DNA of 64,000 nucleotides from JAOABC01 sp041287495 (GCA_041287495.1 JBEULE010000042.1:36616-100615); one strand, 5' to 3'; shown: positions 25,693 to 34,892, counted from the stretch's first letter. Translations and numbers: made by a program. The notes: generated from the sequence alone by a model not told the origin.

Positions 25693-27429
25693 TTATTTCA
25701 TTAATACTCTTTCTATCTCTGCAATATCTGTTAAACCCTTTTTCATCTTAATAAGTCCATCCTGATAGAGGGTTCTCATACCACTTTTTATAGCTATCTC
25801 CCTTATATCATCAACTGGTCTATCATTAATTATAGCTTTTCTTATATTTTCGTCAATTTTTAAAATTTCATGAACAGCTGTTCTACCTTTATAACCTGTA
25901 TGTCCACACTTTTCACAACCTTTAGGGTTATGGACAAAAAACTGCCCATTCTCTATATCTTCATCAGAGTATCCTAAACCTTTCAAAAATTCCTTATCGT
26001 AGTTTGCTGGCTGTTTACAGTTATTACACAATTTTCTTATTAACCTCTGAGCAACTATTGTATTTACAGCTGTTGAAACAAGAAATTTTTCAACACCTAT
26101 ATCAACTAACCTTGTAATAGATGAAGGTGCATCGTTTGTGTGAAGAGTTGAAAACACCAAGTGTCCAGTTAAAGCAGCTTTAACACCTATCTCCGCTGTC
26201 TCTTTATCCCTTATCTCACCTATAAGGATAATATCCGGGTCCTGTCTCAAAAAGGCTCTCAAAGCAGCGGCAAACGACAATCCTACCTCTTCTTTTATCT
26301 GAACCTGATTTATTCCGGCTATAGATACTTCAACAGGATCCTCTGCCGTCATAATATTAACATCTTCTTTATTTCTCTCCATCAAGGCTGCATATAAAGT
26401 TGTAGTCTTACCTGAACCTGTAGGTCCAGTAACCAAAACCATTCCCCATGGACTGTAAATTGCCTCTCTTATTTTAACAAGGTCGTCTGCCTCAAATCCA
26501 AGATCTTCAAGTTTAATAGAAAGGTAACTTTCAGCATCCTGAATCCTCATAACAACTTTTTCACCGTATACAGTAGGTAGTGTAGAAACCCTTAGATCTA
26601 TCCTCCTACCATTTATACTTACCCTTATCCTTCCGTCCTGTGGAACTCTCTTTTCAGATATATCTAAATTTGACATTATCTTAAACCTTGAAACCAGAGC
26701 ATCTTTAATAGATACGTTAAATCTTTGGACAGTCCTTAAAATTCCATCTATCCTGTATCTAATTCTAACTTCCTTTTCAAAAGGCTCTATATGTATATCA
26801 GAAGCTCCTTGAACTACTGCATTATATATTATCAACTTTGAAGCTTTTACAATTGGACTTTCTTCTGCTTCTGCCCTTAAGAGATCCTCTGAAGTTTTCT
26901 CCTCTTTAGTCTGCTCTTCAACTACTTCAGCCTCTAAATCTAACTCATTTAGCAGATCCTTTTCAGGCATTAAAACAGAAATTGACCTTAGAAGCTCATC
27001 TATCTCTTTTAGTGTTGCAACTAAAATTTCAACACTCCTTGCATTTAGATTAAATTTAAGCTGATTTACAGACTCTTTATCTGTTGGATTTAGCATAGCC
27101 AATCTTAAATAACCGTTAGAGTAATCAAAAGGCACCAACTTTCTTTTTTGTAGAAAATTGTAAGACAGATTCTTCAAAGCTTCTTTATCTATATTCAGTT
27201 TATGTATATTCGGATCAAAAGGTTTATACCCAAGAAATTTAACAAAAAACTCCTTTACTTTCTCTTGGTTTGCAATACCTTCATTTATTAAATAGACCAA
27301 CACATCTGTAAAATGTTTATCCGGTGTTATATTTGGATTTCCCCTTACCTTCTCAACGGGAACTATCCCTTCATCAAACATCTTTCTAAGAACAAGAAAA
27401 ACCCTCTTTTTTATGAAATCTTGTTCCAT
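25693..27429 (-). CDS. pilB: Type IV pilus assembly ATPase PilB / GspE family
   Basis: A 578-residue extension ATPase. The N-terminal MshEN-type region (to about 170) precedes the ATPase with GPTGSGKTTT, TAEDPVEVSI, DPDIILIGEIRDKETAE and TGHLVFSTLHTNDA. A zinc-binding pair of CxxC motifs (CNNC, then CEKC about 40 residues later) identifies the PilB/GspE class. It leads the operon pilB-pilT-pilC-mnmA. The start ATG 27429 faces the divergent biotin carboxylase gene across a 63-bp AT-rich gap. Confidence 0.94.
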   Translation of the reverse strand: MEQDFIKKRVFLVLRKMFDEGIVPVEKVRGNPNITPDKHFTDVLVYLINEGIANQEKVKEFFVKFLGYKPFDPNIHKLNIDKEALKNLSYNFLQKRKLVPFDYSNGYLRLAMLNPTDKESVNQLKFNLNARSVEILVATLKEIDELLRSISVLMPEKDLLNELDLEAEVVEEQTKEEKTSEDLLRAEAEESPIVKASKLIIYNAVVQGASDIHIEPFEKEVRIRYRIDGILRTVQRFNVSIKDALVSRFKIMSNLDISEKRVPQDGRIRVSINGRRIDLRVSTLPTVYGEKVVMRIQDAESYLSIKLEDLGFEADDLVKIREAIYSPWGMVLVTGPTGSGKTTTLYAALMERNKEDVNIMTAEDPVEVSIAGINQVQIKEEVGLSFAAALRAFLRQDPDIILIGEIRDKETAEIGVKAALTGHLVFSTLHTNDAPSSITRLVDIGVEKFLVSTAVNTIVAQRLIRKLCNNCKQPANYDKEFLKGLGYSDEDIENGQFFVHNPKGCEKCGHTGYKGRTAVHEILKIDENIRKAIINDRPVDDIREIAIKSGMRTLYQDGLIKMKKGLTDIAEIERVLMK

Positions 27430-27492
27430 ATTATTACCCTACATTGTTTTTATATAATATAATTATAAACCAAAAACAGAAAGGAGAAAGAT

Positions 27493-28842
27493 TTGTTAAA
27501 GAGAATAAAGAGGATACTTATAGCAAACAGAGGAGAGATAGCTGTTAGAGCAATTAGAGCTATTAGAGAACTTGAAGGTGAGTCTGTTGCAGTGTATTCA
27601 GAAGCAGATAAAAACTCTATCCATAAAGAGCTTGCAGATATATCTATATGTATCGGACCATCTCCTTCCTCAAAAAGTTATTTAAATATTCCAGCTATAC
27701 TGTCTGCTATTGATTTAACCCATTCTGATGCAGTTTATCCTGGATACGGATTTTTAGCAGAAAATCCTAACTTCGCAAATATATGTGAAAGGTCTAATAT
27801 AAAGTTCATAGGACCATCTTCAAAAACCCTTAGCTTAACCGGAGATAAGGCAGCTGCTAGAAAAGCTGCTCAGGAAGCAGGAGTTCCAATAATACCTGGA
27901 AGTCCTCCGGTTAAAGATATTAAAGATGCTTTAGAGATAGCTCAAAACATAGGCTATCCTGTTCTGATTAAGGCAGCTGCCGGAGGTGGTGGAAGAGGAA
28001 TGAGGGTTGCAAACAATGAACAGGAACTTGTGAGATTACTACCTATAGCCCAGAGAGAAGCGGAAACTGCCTTCGGTGATAAGACAGTTTACATAGAAAA
28101 ATTTATAAAAAATCCAAAACATATAGAGATACAGATACTGGCAGATGAATACGGAAATGTTATCTATGTATCAGATAGAGAATGTTCAATTCAGAGAAGA
28201 CATCAGAAACTTTTAGAGGAGGCTCTCTCTCCTTTTATAACTGAAGAAGTTAGAAAGAAGATGGGAGAAGCGGCAGTTAGATTTGCAAAACATGTTGGAT
28301 TTACAGGAGCCGGAACAGTAGAGTTTATAGTTGATAAAGATATGAATTTCTACTTTATAGAGATGAATGGAAGGATACAGGTTGAGCATCCGGTAAGTGA
28401 GATGATAACCGGTATTGATTTGGTGGCATGGCAGATAAGAATAGCTGATGGACAGAAGTTAAACATAAAACAGCAGGATATAAAATGGAATGGACACGCT
28501 ATAGAGTTTAGGATAAATGCAGAAGACCCAGTGTCTTTTACACCATCTCCAGGAACAATATCAAAACTGTACATTCCAGGAGGATTCGGGGTAAGGGTAG
28601 ACACACATATATATCAGGGATACACAATACCCCCTTTCTATGACTCATTGATAGCAAAGCTAATAGTGTGGGGGAAAACTAGAGAGGAAGCTATAGAAAG
28701 AGGGAAAAGAGCTTTAAGAGAGTTTATAATCGAAGGTGTAAAAACAACAATTCCTTTTCATCTAAAGATTTTAGAACATCCGGAGTTTTTAAAAGGAACT
28801 TACACAACTTCTTTAGTTGATAGGGAGTTTTTAAAGAGATGA
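27493..28842 (+). CDS. Biotin carboxylase subunit (pyruvate/2-oxoglutarate carboxylase subunit A, AccC-like)
   Basis: A 449-residue ATP-grasp enzyme that carboxylates biotin with bicarbonate. Landmarks are KRILIANRGEIAVRAIRA, GYGFLAEN, the glycine loop KAAAGGGGRGMR, RDCSIQRRHQK-like DRECSIQRRHQK, and FIEMNGRIQVEHPVSE. Most family members read FLEMNTRLQVEH; N-G-R-I here is a small variation. It is the likely partner of the large subunit at 17315; in Hydrogenobacter the equivalent is CfiB. The start is TTG 27493 after AAGGAG at 27481-27486. The next gene overlaps by 4 bp. Confidence 0.92.
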   Translation: MLKRIKRILIANRGEIAVRAIRAIRELEGESVAVYSEADKNSIHKELADISICIGPSPSSKSYLNIPAILSAIDLTHSDAVYPGYGFLAENPNFANICERSNIKFIGPSSKTLSLTGDKAAARKAAQEAGVPIIPGSPPVKDIKDALEIAQNIGYPVLIKAAAGGGGRGMRVANNEQELVRLLPIAQREAETAFGDKTVYIEKFIKNPKHIEIQILADEYGNVIYVSDRECSIQRRHQKLLEEALSPFITEEVRKKMGEAAVRFAKHVGFTGAGTVEFIVDKDMNFYFIEMNGRIQVEHPVSEMITGIDLVAWQIRIADGQKLNIKQQDIKWNGHAIEFRINAEDPVSFTPSPGTISKLYIPGGFGVRVDTHIYQGYTIPPFYDSLIAKLIVWGKTREEAIERGKRALREFIIEGVKTTIPFHLKILEHPEFLKGTYTTSLVDREFLKR

Positions 28843-29477
28843 AAATAAAAAAGATAACCGTCGGCTTTATTCAGGAGAACTGTTATATAGTTTTTGATGA
28901 GAAAACTAAAGATGCTGTTGTAATAGACCCAGGAGCAGACGGTAAATACATAGTAGAAGAGCTTAAAGGACTAAATTTAAAAGCTATTTTAGCAACCCAC
29001 GGACATATAGACCATGTAGGACAGGTAGGGTATTTGAAGGGTTTATTTGATGTACCGTTTTATCTAAACTTCAAAGATATATTTTTAACAAATGAAGAAC
29101 TGTTTCCATCTTTTGCTAAAGCTCTTAATGCCTATAAATGTCCCGAGCCGGATTTTGACCTTGAAAATATAGATAGATTAGAGATAGGAAGTTTAAAATT
29201 TGATGTTATAAAGACACCAGGGCACACACCGGGAGGGGTTTGCTTTTACAGTAAAGAGGATAGATTTATTATAGTGGGAGATACACTTTTTGCAGGTAGT
29301 ATAGGAAGAACAGATTTACCAGGTGGAGATGCTAAGGAGTTAGAAAAATCTTTAAATAAACTTATGGAACTTCCAGAAGAAACTGTTGTTTACAGTGGAC
29401 ATGGTATTAACACAACAATAGGAAAAGAGAAAAAAACAAATCCATTTATTACAGGAAGGTTTAAACTAAAATGGTAA
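28839..29477 (+). CDS. Metallo-beta-lactamase fold hydrolase (glyoxalase II-like)
   Basis: A 212-residue metallohydrolase with the zinc motif H54-G-H56-x-D58-H59 (THGHIDHVG), a second His in TPGHTPGG, Asp in VGDTLFAGSIGR and the final His in YSGHG. The size and TPGHTPGG/GRTDLPGG pattern resemble small glyoxalase II-like or persulfide-dioxygenase-like enzymes. The substrate is not readable from the sequence. It overlaps the carboxylase gene by 4 bp and nfo by 7 bp. Confidence 0.85.
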   Translation: MKIKKITVGFIQENCYIVFDEKTKDAVVIDPGADGKYIVEELKGLNLKAILATHGHIDHVGQVGYLKGLFDVPFYLNFKDIFLTNEELFPSFAKALNAYKCPEPDFDLENIDRLEIGSLKFDVIKTPGHTPGGVCFYSKEDRFIIVGDTLFAGSIGRTDLPGGDAKELEKSLNKLMELPEETVVYSGHGINTTIGKEKKTNPFITGRFKLKW

Positions 29478-30313
29478 ATATAGGAACTCATGTATCTTCA
29501 TCTAAATCTTTAGATTTAGTATTTGATAGAGGATTAGAAGTAGGAGCAAATTCTATACAGTTTTTTCTCAGGTCTCCAAGAAGCTGGACTTGGATAGAGA
29601 GAACAGATAAGGAGAAAGAGTTATTTATTAAAAAATCAAAGGAAACAGGTATCTATCCTACTGTTGTCCATGCTTCCTACCTTTTTAACCTTGCCTCTGA
29701 TGAAGAAGAACTTTTCAATAAATCTGTAAAAGGTGTCATAGAAGAGCTACTTCTCTGTGAAGAGTTAAAAATAGATTACTATGTGATACATGCCGGCAAA
29801 ACGAAGGGAAGGTCTAAAAAAGAAGGTATAGATAGAATACATCAAGGTTTTGAAATCATCTTTAAGAATGTAAATTTAAAACATTGCTACTTTTTAGTTG
29901 AAACTCTTGCTGGACAGAAAGGGGAAGTAGGAGAAAATACCCAAGAGATAAAACAGTTGATAGAGCCTTTTAAAGATTTAAATGTAGGTGTTTGTATAGA
30001 TACATGCCATCTATTTGCAAGTGGATACCACATAGATACAGTAGAAGGACTAAATGATTACAAGAGAGAGTTTGATGGTTTAATAGGATTAGGTAGGATA
30101 AAAGTCGTCCACTGTAACGACTCAAAGACTCCTTTTGGGTCAAAAAAAGATAGACACGAACATATAGGTGAAGGATACATAGGTCTTAAAGGTTTTGAAG
30201 TTATAATAAACGACAGTTTTTTAAAAACTTTACCATTCATACTTGAAACTCCTAAGGAAGATAATATGGATATAATTAACATAAAAAGATTAAGAAGTTT
30301 AGAGCACCCGTAG
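29471..30313 (+). CDS. nfo: Endonuclease IV (AP endonuclease)
   Basis: A 280-residue zinc-dependent enzyme that nicks DNA 5' to abasic sites. Visible metal and active-site segments are NIGTHVSS, VVHASYLFNLAS, YVIHAGK, LVETLAG, VCIDTCHLFASGY, VVHCNDSK, DRHEHIGEG and FILETPKE, the usual series of His, Glu and Asp ligands. Its last codons run into tRNA-Arg(CCG): the stop codon (30311-30313) is inside the tRNA, a 10-bp overlap. Confidence 0.95.
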   Translation: MVNIGTHVSSSKSLDLVFDRGLEVGANSIQFFLRSPRSWTWIERTDKEKELFIKKSKETGIYPTVVHASYLFNLASDEEELFNKSVKGVIEELLLCEELKIDYYVIHAGKTKGRSKKEGIDRIHQGFEIIFKNVNLKHCYFLVETLAGQKGEVGENTQEIKQLIEPFKDLNVGVCIDTCHLFASGYHIDTVEGLNDYKREFDGLIGLGRIKVVHCNDSKTPFGSKKDRHEHIGEGYIGLKGFEVIINDSFLKTLPFILETPKEDNMDIINIKRLRSLEHP

Positions 30314-30377
30314 CTCAGCTGGATAGAGCATCGGCTTCCGGAGCCGACGGTCGCAGGTTCAAATCCTGCCGGGTGCA
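30304..30377 (+). tRNA. tRNA-Arg (anticodon CCG)
   Basis: A 74-nt cloverleaf. Acceptor GCACCCG pairs with CGGGTGC, discriminator A377. The anticodon stem TCGGC/GCCGA carries loop TTCCGGA, anticodon CCG at 30338-30340, reading CGG codons. The T loop is GTTCAAATC. CCA is not encoded. The first 10 bases are also the end of nfo, and a convergent gene ends at 30378, the next base. Confidence 0.96.
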
Positions 30378-30818
30378 TTAATTATTAACTTTTTTTAAGG
30401 TTTCTTTTAAAAATTTTCTTAAATTTTCCTCTGTAACAGCCCCATATATTGTAAGCAACTTTCTTCCGGATGGAGAAATTATATAGGTTGTCGGAGTTCC
30501 CATAGTTGGAAATAAAACATTATTATTAGGATTGTTAGCATATATGGGAAAATTTCTGTCTTGAAAATTATTCTCCTTACCATCCAAGGCAAATCCATAT
30601 ATAACAAATTTATCTTTAAACTCCGGCTCTTTTAAAACTTTCTTAAAAATTGGTATCTCAGCCATACAATATCTACAGGAGTAAGCCATAAAGTTTAAAA
30701 TGATGATTTTATCTTGAGGTAGAGGAACCTCATTTCCAGATTTGTCATAGAGCCTTACTTTAGAAAGTCCAAAAGAAAATCCAATTATTAGAATTACAAG
30801 TAGTATTATATATCTCAT
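30378..30818 (-). CDS. TlpA/ResA-like exported thioredoxin-fold protein
   Basis: A 146-residue protein with an N-terminal signal or anchor helix (residues 2-18). The redox motif is C-R-Y-C within LNFMAYSCRYCMAEIP, and the cis-proline is in GTPTTYIISPSG. TlpA/ResA-type proteins reduce the CxxCH cysteines of apocytochromes before heme attachment, which would fit the ResB system here. It overlaps the upstream small gene by 4 bp and ends at the base next to tRNA-Arg(CCG). Confidence 0.82.
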   Translation of the reverse strand: MRYIILLVILIIGFSFGLSKVRLYDKSGNEVPLPQDKIIILNFMAYSCRYCMAEIPIFKKVLKEPEFKDKFVIYGFALDGKENNFQDRNFPIYANNPNNNVLFPTMGTPTTYIISPSGRKLLTIYGAVTEENLRKFLKETLKKVNN

Positions 30819-31219
30819 AGCTTCTGCTGAACCCTTATAACTTTTCCAAGTAGATTAATCTTTGAAAAATCTTCAACATTAACTTTAGTTTTCTTTTTCC
30901 TCATCCCATCTGTAAGTATGACAATATTCTCTTTCTTCTCTACGAATCTAAAAAGCCCCCATCTACCTCTCTCTCTAAAGAGTATAATATCATCCATTTC
31001 AACAACCAGGGGAGGGACTCTGCCTACCAAAATCCAGAGGTTCTTAAGATTTATCCAGAAACAGTTTTCTTCAAAGTCTGGTATATACTCTACTAAAACC
31101 AGTGGTGTTTCTACGTTATCCTTCTGGATAAGCTCTCCTGTTTTTTCATTCACAAAAAAACTCTTTAAACTTACTTTATCTATAGTTTCAGGCAAGTTTT
31201 TTAGCTGGGATTGTTGCAT
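30815..31219 (-). CDS. Conserved-looking hypothetical protein, possible degenerate S24/LexA-like fold
   Basis: I do not recognise this 134-residue cytosolic protein with confidence. The C-terminal half alternates strands in an order like S24 peptidase domains of LexA/signal peptidases: EMDDIILFRERGRWGLFRFV, ENIVILTD, then INLLGKVIRVQQKL (compare the LexA-type ending IIGKVVGVIR). The catalytic Ser and Lys expected at GxSM and VKR are absent (GRVPPLV, LFRFV). It overlaps the preceding small gene by 32 nt and belongs to the purS-purQ transcript. Confidence 0.55.
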   Translation of the reverse strand: MQQSQLKNLPETIDKVSLKSFFVNEKTGELIQKDNVETPLVLVEYIPDFEENCFWINLKNLWILVGRVPPLVVEMDDIILFRERGRWGLFRFVEKKENIVILTDGMRKKKTKVNVEDFSKINLLGKVIRVQQKL

Positions 31220-31436
31220 TTCTTGTCTGTTCTTTAAGAATATTTATAGATTGAGCTACCATAAAAAAAGCATGTTCAAGATTTATAAGGGCAGCTTCAA
31301 AATCCCTATCTTCTGTTTGAAATCTCAACTTTCTAACTTCTTTGAAAAGCTCGTCAACATTTGTCCCAAGTTCGTAAGCCAAAGTAAACACTTTTGCTAC
31401 TAACGTTTCAAGCTGTTTTCTCTCTTCTGCTGTCAT
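31188..31436 (-). CDS. Small helical hypothetical protein
   Basis: An 82-residue protein, almost entirely predicted helix (TAEERKQLETLVAKVF, TNVDELFKEVRKLRF, FEAALINLEHAFFMVAQS), acidic at the start and basic at the end. No signal peptide or cysteine. ATG 31436 has GGAG seven bases upstream, 10 bp after purQ. I do not assign a function; the length and helicity would suit a small subunit or adaptor. Confidence 0.6.
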   Translation of the reverse strand: MTAEERKQLETLVAKVFTLAYELGTNVDELFKEVRKLRFQTEDRDFEAALINLEHAFFMVAQSINILKEQTRNATIPAKKLA

Positions 31437-31446
31437 ATTTAATCTC

Positions 31447-32130
31447 CTATCCTTCTAATAATGATTTTAAAAACAAAAGCCCATCTTCACTACCAAGTAT
31501 AGATTCACAGGCTCTCTCTGGATGTGGCATAAGTCCAAACACATTTTTATTTTTATTAGATACTCCAGCTATACTAGATACAGAACCGTTGGGATTGCTT
31601 TCTTCTGAAATATTGCCATTTTCATCACAGTATCTTAATATTATCTGTCCATTCTCTTCCATCTGTTTCAATGTATCTTCATCTACAAAGTAATTTCCAT
31701 CATGATGAGCTATGGGAAGTTTAACTACCTGACCTTTCGAAAGTTTATTTGTGAATGCAGTTTGATTGTTCTCAACTCTCAAAAATTGGTGCTTACATAC
31801 AAACTTTCCATGACTGTTAGGAAGTAAAGCTCCAGGAAGGAGGTGAGCTTCCGTTAAAATCTGAAATCCATTACATATACCTACAACAAACTTACCTTTT
31901 TCTGCAAAATCTCTAAGAGCATATGTTAGAGGAGTATGGGATGCCAAAGCTCCAGGTCTTAAATAATCACCAAAGGAAAATCCCCCTGGTAATATAATAC
32001 AGTCAAATTTATCTATATCGGTTTGACGATAATCAACAAACTCCACATCTTTTTTTAGTATATCCCTTATAACATAGTATGTATCATAATCACAGTTTGA
32101 CCCTGGATAAACAGCAACTCCAAACCTCAA
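31447..32130 (-). CDS. purQ: Phosphoribosylformylglycinamidine synthase, glutaminase subunit PurQ
   Basis: A 227-residue class I glutamine amidotransferase that feeds ammonia to PurL in purine synthesis. It opens RFGVAVYPGSNCD; the nucleophile C86 is in VVGICNGFQIL and the His-Glu pair is in LMPHPERACE. The start is TTG 32130: GGAGG lies six bases upstream inside the last codons of purS and gives the conserved N-terminus. A longer reading to 32157 would overlap purS. purL is not in the window. Confidence 0.95.
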   Translation of the reverse strand: MRFGVAVYPGSNCDYDTYYVIRDILKKDVEFVDYRQTDIDKFDCIILPGGFSFGDYLRPGALASHTPLTYALRDFAEKGKFVVGICNGFQILTEAHLLPGALLPNSHGKFVCKHQFLRVENNQTAFTNKLSKGQVVKLPIAHHDGNYFVDEDTLKQMEENGQIILRYCDENGNISEESNPNGSVSSIAGVSNKNKNVFGLMPHPERACESILGSEDGLLFLKSLLEG

Positions 32131-32131
32131 A

Positions 32132-32377
32132 TTAATCCTCCACAATCTCAAACTCAAAATCTTCTATAAGGTCATTAACTAAAGCTTTTTTTGCCATTTC
32201 TATAGCTTGCTTCTTCCCTTTTTCTTTATCATTCTCATCTATATAAACTTCTATATACTTTCCTACAAAAACTTTTCCAACATTATCAAATCCAAGGGAT
32301 TTTAGATTTTCAGACACTGCTCTTCCCTGAGGATCGAGGACACCTTTCCTAGGCTTTATAAAAAACTTTATAAGCAT
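32132..32377 (-). CDS. purS: Phosphoribosylformylglycinamidine synthase subunit PurS
   Basis: An 81-residue small subunit that bridges PurL and PurQ in the Bacillus-type complex. It shows KPRKGVLDPQGRAVSENLKSLGF, VGKYIEVYID and the C-terminal IEDFEFEIVED strand. One base separates it from purQ. ATG 32377 follows an AGAGGTG site. Confidence 0.94.
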   Translation of the reverse strand: MLIKFFIKPRKGVLDPQGRAVSENLKSLGFDNVGKVFVGKYIEVYIDENDKEKGKKQAIEMAKKALVNDLIEDFEFEIVED

Positions 32378-32432
32378 CTACTCACCTCTTAAATAAGTTT
32401 AAAAAATTATATCATACAGTATTTAAAAGATA

Positions 32433-33404
32433 TTAAGGCATTCTTTGATAGGATAAAACAGTATCTAAAAGTATATCCGGAGTTACAACGGCAGTTCCTA
32501 TTTCACCAACAACATATCCGGCTCCGTAGTTTGCAAGTGTAGCAGATTCTTCCCAACTTCCCCCAGAAAGTTTAGAAGCTGCCAATATAGATACAACAGT
32601 ATCTCCAGCTCCAGTTACATCAAAAACTTTTTTTGCTTTAGCTGGAATTCTTTTTACAGACCTACCTTCAAAAAGTGCCACACCTTCAGCTCCTAAAGTT
32701 ATAAGAAGAGTATCTATGGATAACTGATCCATTATCCTATATCCAACTTCCTCTAAAGATATATTTCCGGAAGCTTTTATGCACTCATACGCTTCTTTTT
32801 TATTAGGTGTCATTATAGTTATATTTTTGTAAAGATTAAAGTTTTTTGGCTTTGGATCAACAAAAACAGGTTTTCCGGTAGATATACATAACTTAACTAT
32901 CTCTTCAAAAATAACACCTTTTCCATAGTCAGAAATTATAAAACCTTCAAAATCAGAAGATATAATTTCTAATTTTTTTAGTATCTCTCTTTTAACTGGC
33001 AAAGATAAGTCTTCTCTTGATTCTCTATCTATTCTGAGTAGTTGTTGACTTACAGCTATTATTCTAGTCTTTTCTATTGTTGGACGACTTTCATCTATAA
33101 CAAGGTTTGGAGTTATATTCTTATCTAGCAACATCTTCTCTATCAACTTTCCATTTTCATCTTTTCCAACAACACCTAAGATTACCGTTTTTACTCCTAA
33201 GGCTGATAAATTCCAGGCAACATTTGAAGCCCCTCCAAGATTGTAAGTCTCTCTCTTTACATCAACAATCGGGACTGGAGCCTCAGGAGATATTCTCTCT
33301 ACATCTCCCCACAGATATTTATCAAGAATAATATCTCCTATTACAGCAATCTTTCTATCTTTAAACCTATTTATTAAAAATTTTGCCCTTTCTATAGTTA
33401 TCAA
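32433..33404 (-). CDS. hldE1: D-glycero-beta-D-manno-heptose-7-phosphate kinase (RfaE domain I)
   Basis: A 323-residue PfkB-family sugar kinase for ADP-heptose synthesis, the LPS inner-core precursor. It has GDIILDKYLWGDVERISPEAPVP, the dimer segment NLGGASNVAWNL, and the anion-hole motif VTGAGDTVVS. The adenylyltransferase half found in bifunctional HldE is absent, so this is the split form; the partner must be elsewhere. It starts with TTG 33404 after AAGGTG, 12 bp from argC. Confidence 0.9.
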   Translation of the reverse strand: MITIERAKFLINRFKDRKIAVIGDIILDKYLWGDVERISPEAPVPIVDVKRETYNLGGASNVAWNLSALGVKTVILGVVGKDENGKLIEKMLLDKNITPNLVIDESRPTIEKTRIIAVSQQLLRIDRESREDLSLPVKREILKKLEIISSDFEGFIISDYGKGVIFEEIVKLCISTGKPVFVDPKPKNFNLYKNITIMTPNKKEAYECIKASGNISLEEVGYRIMDQLSIDTLLITLGAEGVALFEGRSVKRIPAKAKKVFDVTGAGDTVVSILAASKLSGGSWEESATLANYGAGYVVGEIGTAVVTPDILLDTVLSYQRMP

Positions 33405-33416
33405 AGGATTTTCACC

Positions 33417-34448
33417 TTATGGAAATAAAATAGTTAAATCTCTTATATATCTATCTTCTTCAATACCTATCATCAAGTTAAAATTTTGGAGAGCCTGTGT
33501 AGATGCACCTTTTGATAGATTATCTATTGCAGATGTGATAATGGCAAATCCAGTTCTGTCGTCTTTATCTATAGATATATCACAGTAGTTTGAACCTATA
33601 ACATTCTTTGTATGGACGGGACTATCCATAACCCTTATAAAGGGTTCGTTTTTATAAATATCTGTGTATATCTCTATGAGATTATCTTTTGATAGAGATG
33701 TTCTAAAAACTACTGTTGATAACATTCCTCTTGAAACGGGAATTATATGGGGTGTAAATCTTATCTTTATATTCATACCGGATATTCTGTTTAAAACATC
33801 TTCCATCTCCGGAGTATGTCTATGTTTTGTAATGTTGTATGGATAAACATCAGAATACCCTTCTGGAAAGTGAAATTGCTGTTTTAAGGACCTGCCAGCC
33901 CCAGATATTCCAGAGAGAGAGTTAACAATGACAGTCTCTTCATATAAAGCTTTTTCTTTGATAATTGGATAGAGAGCAAGTAAAACAGAAGTAGGATAGC
34001 ACCCTGGATTTGCTATTAAATCTGCTTTCTTTATTTCTTCTCTAAACAACTCTGGAAGTCCATAAACAGCTTTAGATAACAAATCAGGATAAGAATGTTC
34101 AAATTTATAATACTCTGGATATTTAGATATATCTCTTATTCTGTAGGCTCCGGATAAATCTATAACCTTCTTGCCATTATCTAACAGTATCTTAACTGTT
34201 TCTAAAGATACTTCATGAGGTAAAGCAAGAAAGTAATAATCGGAAGAAGTATAATCTAAATTTTCTGTAAATACCAAATTTTCTATATTAGATTTGGTTA
34301 GAACCGGAAAGACCTCTTTAACTGTCTTTCCGGCATACTGTCTTGATGTTATCTGATTTATATTTACTTCTCTATAAAACTGAAGAACTCTTAACAGCTC
34401 AAATCCTGTATAGCCGGAAGCTCCAGCGATAGCAACATTAACAGACAT
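33417..34448 (-). CDS. argC: N-acetyl-gamma-glutamyl-phosphate reductase
   Basis: A 343-residue NADPH enzyme, third step of arginine synthesis. The Rossmann motif AIAGASGYTGFELLR is at 6-20, the catalytic C150 is in NPGCYPTSVL, and the base His is in HIIPVSRGM-like TPHIIPVSRGML. It is 3 bp from rpsI, so arginine synthesis is transcribed with ribosomal protein genes here. Confidence 0.95.
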   Translation of the reverse strand: MSVNVAIAGASGYTGFELLRVLQFYREVNINQITSRQYAGKTVKEVFPVLTKSNIENLVFTENLDYTSSDYYFLALPHEVSLETVKILLDNGKKVIDLSGAYRIRDISKYPEYYKFEHSYPDLLSKAVYGLPELFREEIKKADLIANPGCYPTSVLLALYPIIKEKALYEETVIVNSLSGISGAGRSLKQQFHFPEGYSDVYPYNITKHRHTPEMEDVLNRISGMNIKIRFTPHIIPVSRGMLSTVVFRTSLSKDNLIEIYTDIYKNEPFIRVMDSPVHTKNVIGSNYCDISIDKDDRTGFAIITSAIDNLSKGASTQALQNFNLMIGIEEDRYIRDLTILFP

Positions 34449-34451
34449 ATC

Positions 34452-34883
34452 TTAACGTTTAGACCATCTGTATTTCGCTCTTGCACCCATCTGGTTGTAT
34501 TTCTTACGTTCTTTGATTCTTGCATCTCTTGTCATCAATCCGGCCCTTTTCAACGGAGATCTCAACTCTGGATTATAGACTTCAAGAGCTTTTGCTACTC
34601 CATACATAACGGCCTCTGCTTGAGCTGGTTTTCCACTTCCTTCAACAGTAGCATATACATCAAATTTACCTACCGTATTTGTAACTTCAAAAGGATATCT
34701 TATCTTTGCAAGAAGGATATCTCTCTCAAAGTATTCTTTTCCATCCCATTCTTTTCCGGAAGCACTTCTCACTATAACTCTTCCTTCACCTGGTAGAAGC
34801 CAAACTCTCGCAATAGCTTCCTTTCTTCTTCCAGTTCCGTATTTAGCTAAATTAGGGTCTATCTTTATAGTTTTCTCTGCCAT
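34452..34883 (-). CDS. rpsI: Ribosomal protein S9
   Basis: A 143-residue protein, a little longer than the usual 128-130 because of its N-terminus. It has YGTGRRKEAIARVWL, GxGKPAQAEAVMYGVAKAL, and the conserved basic tail ending RAKYRWSKR, whose last Arg contacts P-site tRNA. It follows rplM by 9 bp in the standard L13-S9 pair. Confidence 0.97.
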   Translation of the reverse strand: MAEKTIKIDPNLAKYGTGRRKEAIARVWLLPGEGRVIVRSASGKEWDGKEYFERDILLAKIRYPFEVTNTVGKFDVYATVEGSGKPAQAEAVMYGVAKALEVYNPELRSPLKRAGLMTRDARIKERKKYNQMGARAKYRWSKR

Positions 34884-34892
34884 TTATGCCTC

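Noticed and set aside
33107..33331. Plus-strand ORF inside hldE1, and similar antisense frames across the window
   Set aside because: Composition artefacts of the opposite strand; low-complexity translations without start signals.
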